From assembly GCA_030430515.1 (NCBI GenBank), contig JAUIKX010000041.1:1-15382 (forward strand): a stretch of DNA of 15,382 nt. The letters are read 5' to 3'. The notes beneath the pieces are model-generated. The model was not told the DNA's origin, did not search any database, and saw only the letters and a list, made by a program, of their open reading frames with translations. Below, piece after piece: positions 13,380-15,382 of this stretch. Positions within the stretch are counted from its first letter, which is position 1; the number at the start of each line of letters is the position of its first letter. Source of the DNA: Gammaproteobacteria bacterium (GTDB lineage Bacteria > Pseudomonadota > Gammaproteobacteria > Pseudomonadales > Azotimanducaceae). A program made the translations under genes and the position numbers.

Positions 13380-14444
13380 ATGCCTCAGAAAACGCCGCTT
13401 TATGATGCCCACGTTGAGGCCGGCGGCCGCATGGTCGAATTCGGTGGCTGGGACATGCCGCTGAATTACGGTTCTCAGATTAAAGAGCACGAAGCGGTCA
13501 GGAGCGATGTCGGTGTTTTCGATGTATCGCACATGACCGTGATCGACGTGCAGGGCGACGGTGCGGGTGCTTATCTGCGAAGGCTTCTGGCGAACGATGT
13601 CGCCAGGCTCACCCAGGTAGGTCAGGCCCTGTACAGCGCCATGCTCAACAGGTCTGGCGGAGTGATCGACGATCTCATCGTCTACCGCAGAGCTGACGGC
13701 TACCGCTGTGTGGTCAATGCGTCGACCCGCGAGAAGGTGCTGCCCTGGATGCACGAGCATGCCGTTGGGGTGGCTCTGAACGAGCGCGATGATCTTGCCA
13801 TGCTGGCCGTTCAGGGGCCGCGAGCCATTGCCGTGTGCGGGTCGCTGACCGGGCTCGCGCTTGATGACCTCCGCCCCTTCAGCGCTATAGAGGCAGGCCC
13901 AATGATGATCGGTCGCACCGGTTATACGGGCGAAGATGGTGTGGAGATCATGTTGCCGGGCGAAGACGTCGCCGATTTATGGCGGCGGCTGCTGGAAGCG
14001 GACGTGCCGCCGATCGGACTTGCAGCGAGAGACACACTGCGCCTCGAGGCGGGGCTTAATCTCTATGGTCAGGACATGACCGAAGAAACCAACCCGTTCG
14101 AGAGCAACATCGGCTGGACCGTGGCGATGGACCCGGCCGACCGCCAGTTCATCGGCCGCGAAGCGCTGGAGCAGGTCGTCGAGGCGGGGGCCGCAAGCAA
14201 ACTGACCGGGCTGGTGCTCGAAGCCAAAGGCGTCATGCGGCATGGATACATCGTGCATACCGCTCATGGTGATGGTGAAATCACCAGCGGTATTTTCTCC
14301 CCGACCCTGGGTTACAGTATCGCGCTTGCGCGCGTGCCCGCTGAGGCTCAAGGGTCGGTAGACGTCGATATCAGAGGTAAGGCGGTGCCGGCCCGACTGG
14401 TCGAGCCGCCTTTTGTACGCAAAGGCCGGGTACTGGTGAGTTGA
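13380..14444 (+). CDS. gcvT: Glycine cleavage system T protein (aminomethyltransferase)
   Basis: GcvT transfers the methylene group from aminomethyl-lipoyl GcvH to tetrahydrofolate, releasing ammonia. The 354-residue protein is close to the usual 360. It carries the N-terminal PLYDAHVEAGGRMVEFGGW, the folate-site NRSGGVIDDLIVYR with the catalytic aspartate pair 97-98, GRTGYTGEDGVEI, DTLRLEAGLNLYGQDM and the C-terminal SGIFSPTLGYSIALA of the GCV_T_C domain. ATG at 13380 has AGAAGG just upstream. It is first in the gcvT-gcvH-gcvPA run, 80 bases after ubiI, so it may have its own promoter in that gap, although no convincing one is visible. Confidence 0.96.
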   Translation: MPQKTPLYDAHVEAGGRMVEFGGWDMPLNYGSQIKEHEAVRSDVGVFDVSHMTVIDVQGDGAGAYLRRLLANDVARLTQVGQALYSAMLNRSGGVIDDLIVYRRADGYRCVVNASTREKVLPWMHEHAVGVALNERDDLAMLAVQGPRAIAVCGSLTGLALDDLRPFSAIEAGPMMIGRTGYTGEDGVEIMLPGEDVADLWRRLLEADVPPIGLAARDTLRLEAGLNLYGQDMTEETNPFESNIGWTVAMDPADRQFIGREALEQVVEAGAASKLTGLVLEAKGVMRHGYIVHTAHGDGEITSGIFSPTLGYSIALARVPAEAQGSVDVDIRGKAVPARLVEPPFVRKGRVLVS

Positions 14445-14477
14445 ACGGTACCTGCGAAGAAAAGTTGAGGAGCCCGG

Positions 14478-14873
14478 ATGAGTGAAATTCCCACAGAGCT
14501 GAGGTACGCCTCCTCCCATGAGTGGGCACGCCTGGAAGAAGACGGCTTAGTCACCGTTGGTATTTCTGATCATGCCCAGAACGCGCTTGGGGATGTGGTC
14601 TACGTTGAACTGCCTGAGCTTGAAGCGCACCTTGCGGCGCAATCCGAAGCCGGCGTCGTGGAGAGCGTCAAGGCGGCATCCGATATCTATGCGCCGGTTT
14701 CCGGAACAGTGGTCGCCGTTAACGAGGTGCTGGAAGACGCGCCGGAAACGGTCAATCAGGACCCATATGGTGATGGCTGGTTCTACAGAATCGAGCCGGA
14801 CAATGCGGGCGATCTCGACGACCTGCTCGATGCCGACGGCTACGCCGAAGTCTGCGAGAACGACGAACACTAA
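14478..14873 (+). CDS. gcvH: Glycine cleavage system H protein
   Basis: This lipoyl carrier shuttles the aminomethyl group between the P, T and L proteins. The 131-residue length is typical. The lipoylated lysine is Lys65 in VESVKAASDIYAPVSG, preceded by GDVVYVELPE and followed by NQDPYGDGWFYRIEP, all standard for the family. The ATG at 14478 has a strong ribosome site (GAGGAG, six bases away). It sits 33 bases after gcvT and 14 bases before gcvPA, so the three are surely one operon. Confidence 0.97.
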   Translation: MSEIPTELRYASSHEWARLEEDGLVTVGISDHAQNALGDVVYVELPELEAHLAAQSEAGVVESVKAASDIYAPVSGTVVAVNEVLEDAPETVNQDPYGDGWFYRIEPDNAGDLDDLLDADGYAEVCENDEH

Positions 14874-14887
14874 ACTGGCCCACCGTT

Positions 14888-15382
14888 ATGCCATTCATCC
14901 CCCACACGTCGGAAGACGTGCGCGAAATGCTGAATACGATTGGTGTATCCAGCGTCGATGCGCTGTTTGACGAAATTCCAGCCGATATTCTTTCCGGTGC
15001 GTTGACCGCGGTGCCCGAGGGCGCGGGTGAGTTGGAAGTGCTGCAGCTCATGTCCGGTCGTGCCGAACGCGATGCCGGTCTGACCTGCTTCATGGGTGCC
15101 GGTTGCTATGACCATCACATTCCTTCGGCCGTATGGGATATCGCCACCCGGGGTGAGTTCATGACCGCCTATACCCCTTATCAGGCGGAAGCGAGCCAGG
15201 GCACCCTGCAGCTGATCTATGAGTATCAGTCGATGATGGCGGCGCTCATGAACATGGATGTATCGAACGCTTCGGTCTATGACGGCGGCTCGGGTCTTGG
15301 CGAGGCCATCCTCATGGCGCTGCGGGCCAATCGGAAAAACAAAAGCCGTCGGGTGCTCGTTCCCGGAGGACAGCGCGTCCGG
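14888..15382 (+). CDS. gcvPA: Glycine dehydrogenase (decarboxylating) subunit 1, 3'-partial
   Basis: This is the N-terminal 165 residues of the P protein of the glycine cleavage system, open to the window end. MPFIPHTSEDVREML, IPSAVWDIATRGEFMTAYT, PYQAEASQGTLQLIYEYQ and SNASVYDGGSGLGEA are characteristic of the separate subunit 1 (GcvPA, about 450 residues) rather than the single-chain GcvP of E. coli, which begins differently; the PLP-binding subunit GcvPB is expected downstream. The ribosome site before ATG 14888 is poor, suggesting coupling to gcvH translation. The last half dozen residues (GGQRVR) do not match the VHP-type continuation I would expect after RRVLVP, possibly natural variation or an end-of-sequence error. 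Confidence 0.92.
   Translation, partial: MPFIPHTSEDVREMLNTIGVSSVDALFDEIPADILSGALTAVPEGAGELEVLQLMSGRAERDAGLTCFMGAGCYDHHIPSAVWDIATRGEFMTAYTPYQAEASQGTLQLIYEYQSMMAALMNMDVSNASVYDGGSGLGEAILMALRANRKNKSRRVLVPGGQRVR

Overview
The window looks like chromosome from a GC-rich gammaproteobacterium. A zapB-like/zapA pair diverges from ygfB-pepP-ubiI-gcvT-gcvH-gcvP, which is close to the E. coli/Pseudomonas arrangement, and glycine decarboxylase is of the split GcvPA/GcvPB type. No genus can be named from the sequence alone.

Layout. (1) 1-118: on the minus strand, a fragment of dihydropteroate synthase (folP) carrying the family signature but lacking its N-terminus. It abuts, head to head near 113-124, a plus-strand exporter gene that also lacks its N-terminus. 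Both genes are broken at the same point, so this is a rearrangement breakpoint or an assembly/amplification chimera. (2) 80-9646: an aryl-polyene-type type II fatty-acid-like cluster. Three minus-strand genes (ketoacyl synthase, chain-length factor, tryptophan-halogenase-like flavoprotein) diverge from a tightly packed ten-gene plus-strand operon. That operon encodes an acyltransferase, ACP, membrane protein, ApeI-like dehydratase, glycosyltransferase, thioesterase, ApeP-like dehydratase, ketoreductase and FabF-like ketosynthase. (3) 9643-10180: zapA and a zapB-like coiled-coil gene on the minus strand. (4) 10281-15382: the housekeeping block ygfB, pepP, ubiI-like, gcvT, gcvH and gcvPA, the last running off the end.

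How the genes work together: the ACP would carry the growing chain. KS plus chain-length factor and the second KS would extend it, the ketoreductase would reduce it, and the two hotdog dehydratases would dehydrate it, leaving a conjugated polyene. The acyltransferase, glycosyltransferase and thioesterase would transfer the product to a lipid or glycolipid, and the RND/MMPL exporter would move it to the outer membrane. Most plus-strand genes overlap by 4-8 bases and are probably translationally coupled. Features that differ from the usual layout are the missing starter-activating acyl-AMP ligase between the membrane protein and the dehydratase, a single ACP, and the halogenase-like flavoprotein, which recalls the halogenated xanthomonadins. 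The cluster sits directly against zapA, where many gammaproteobacteria carry the 6S RNA gene and ygfA; neither is in this window.
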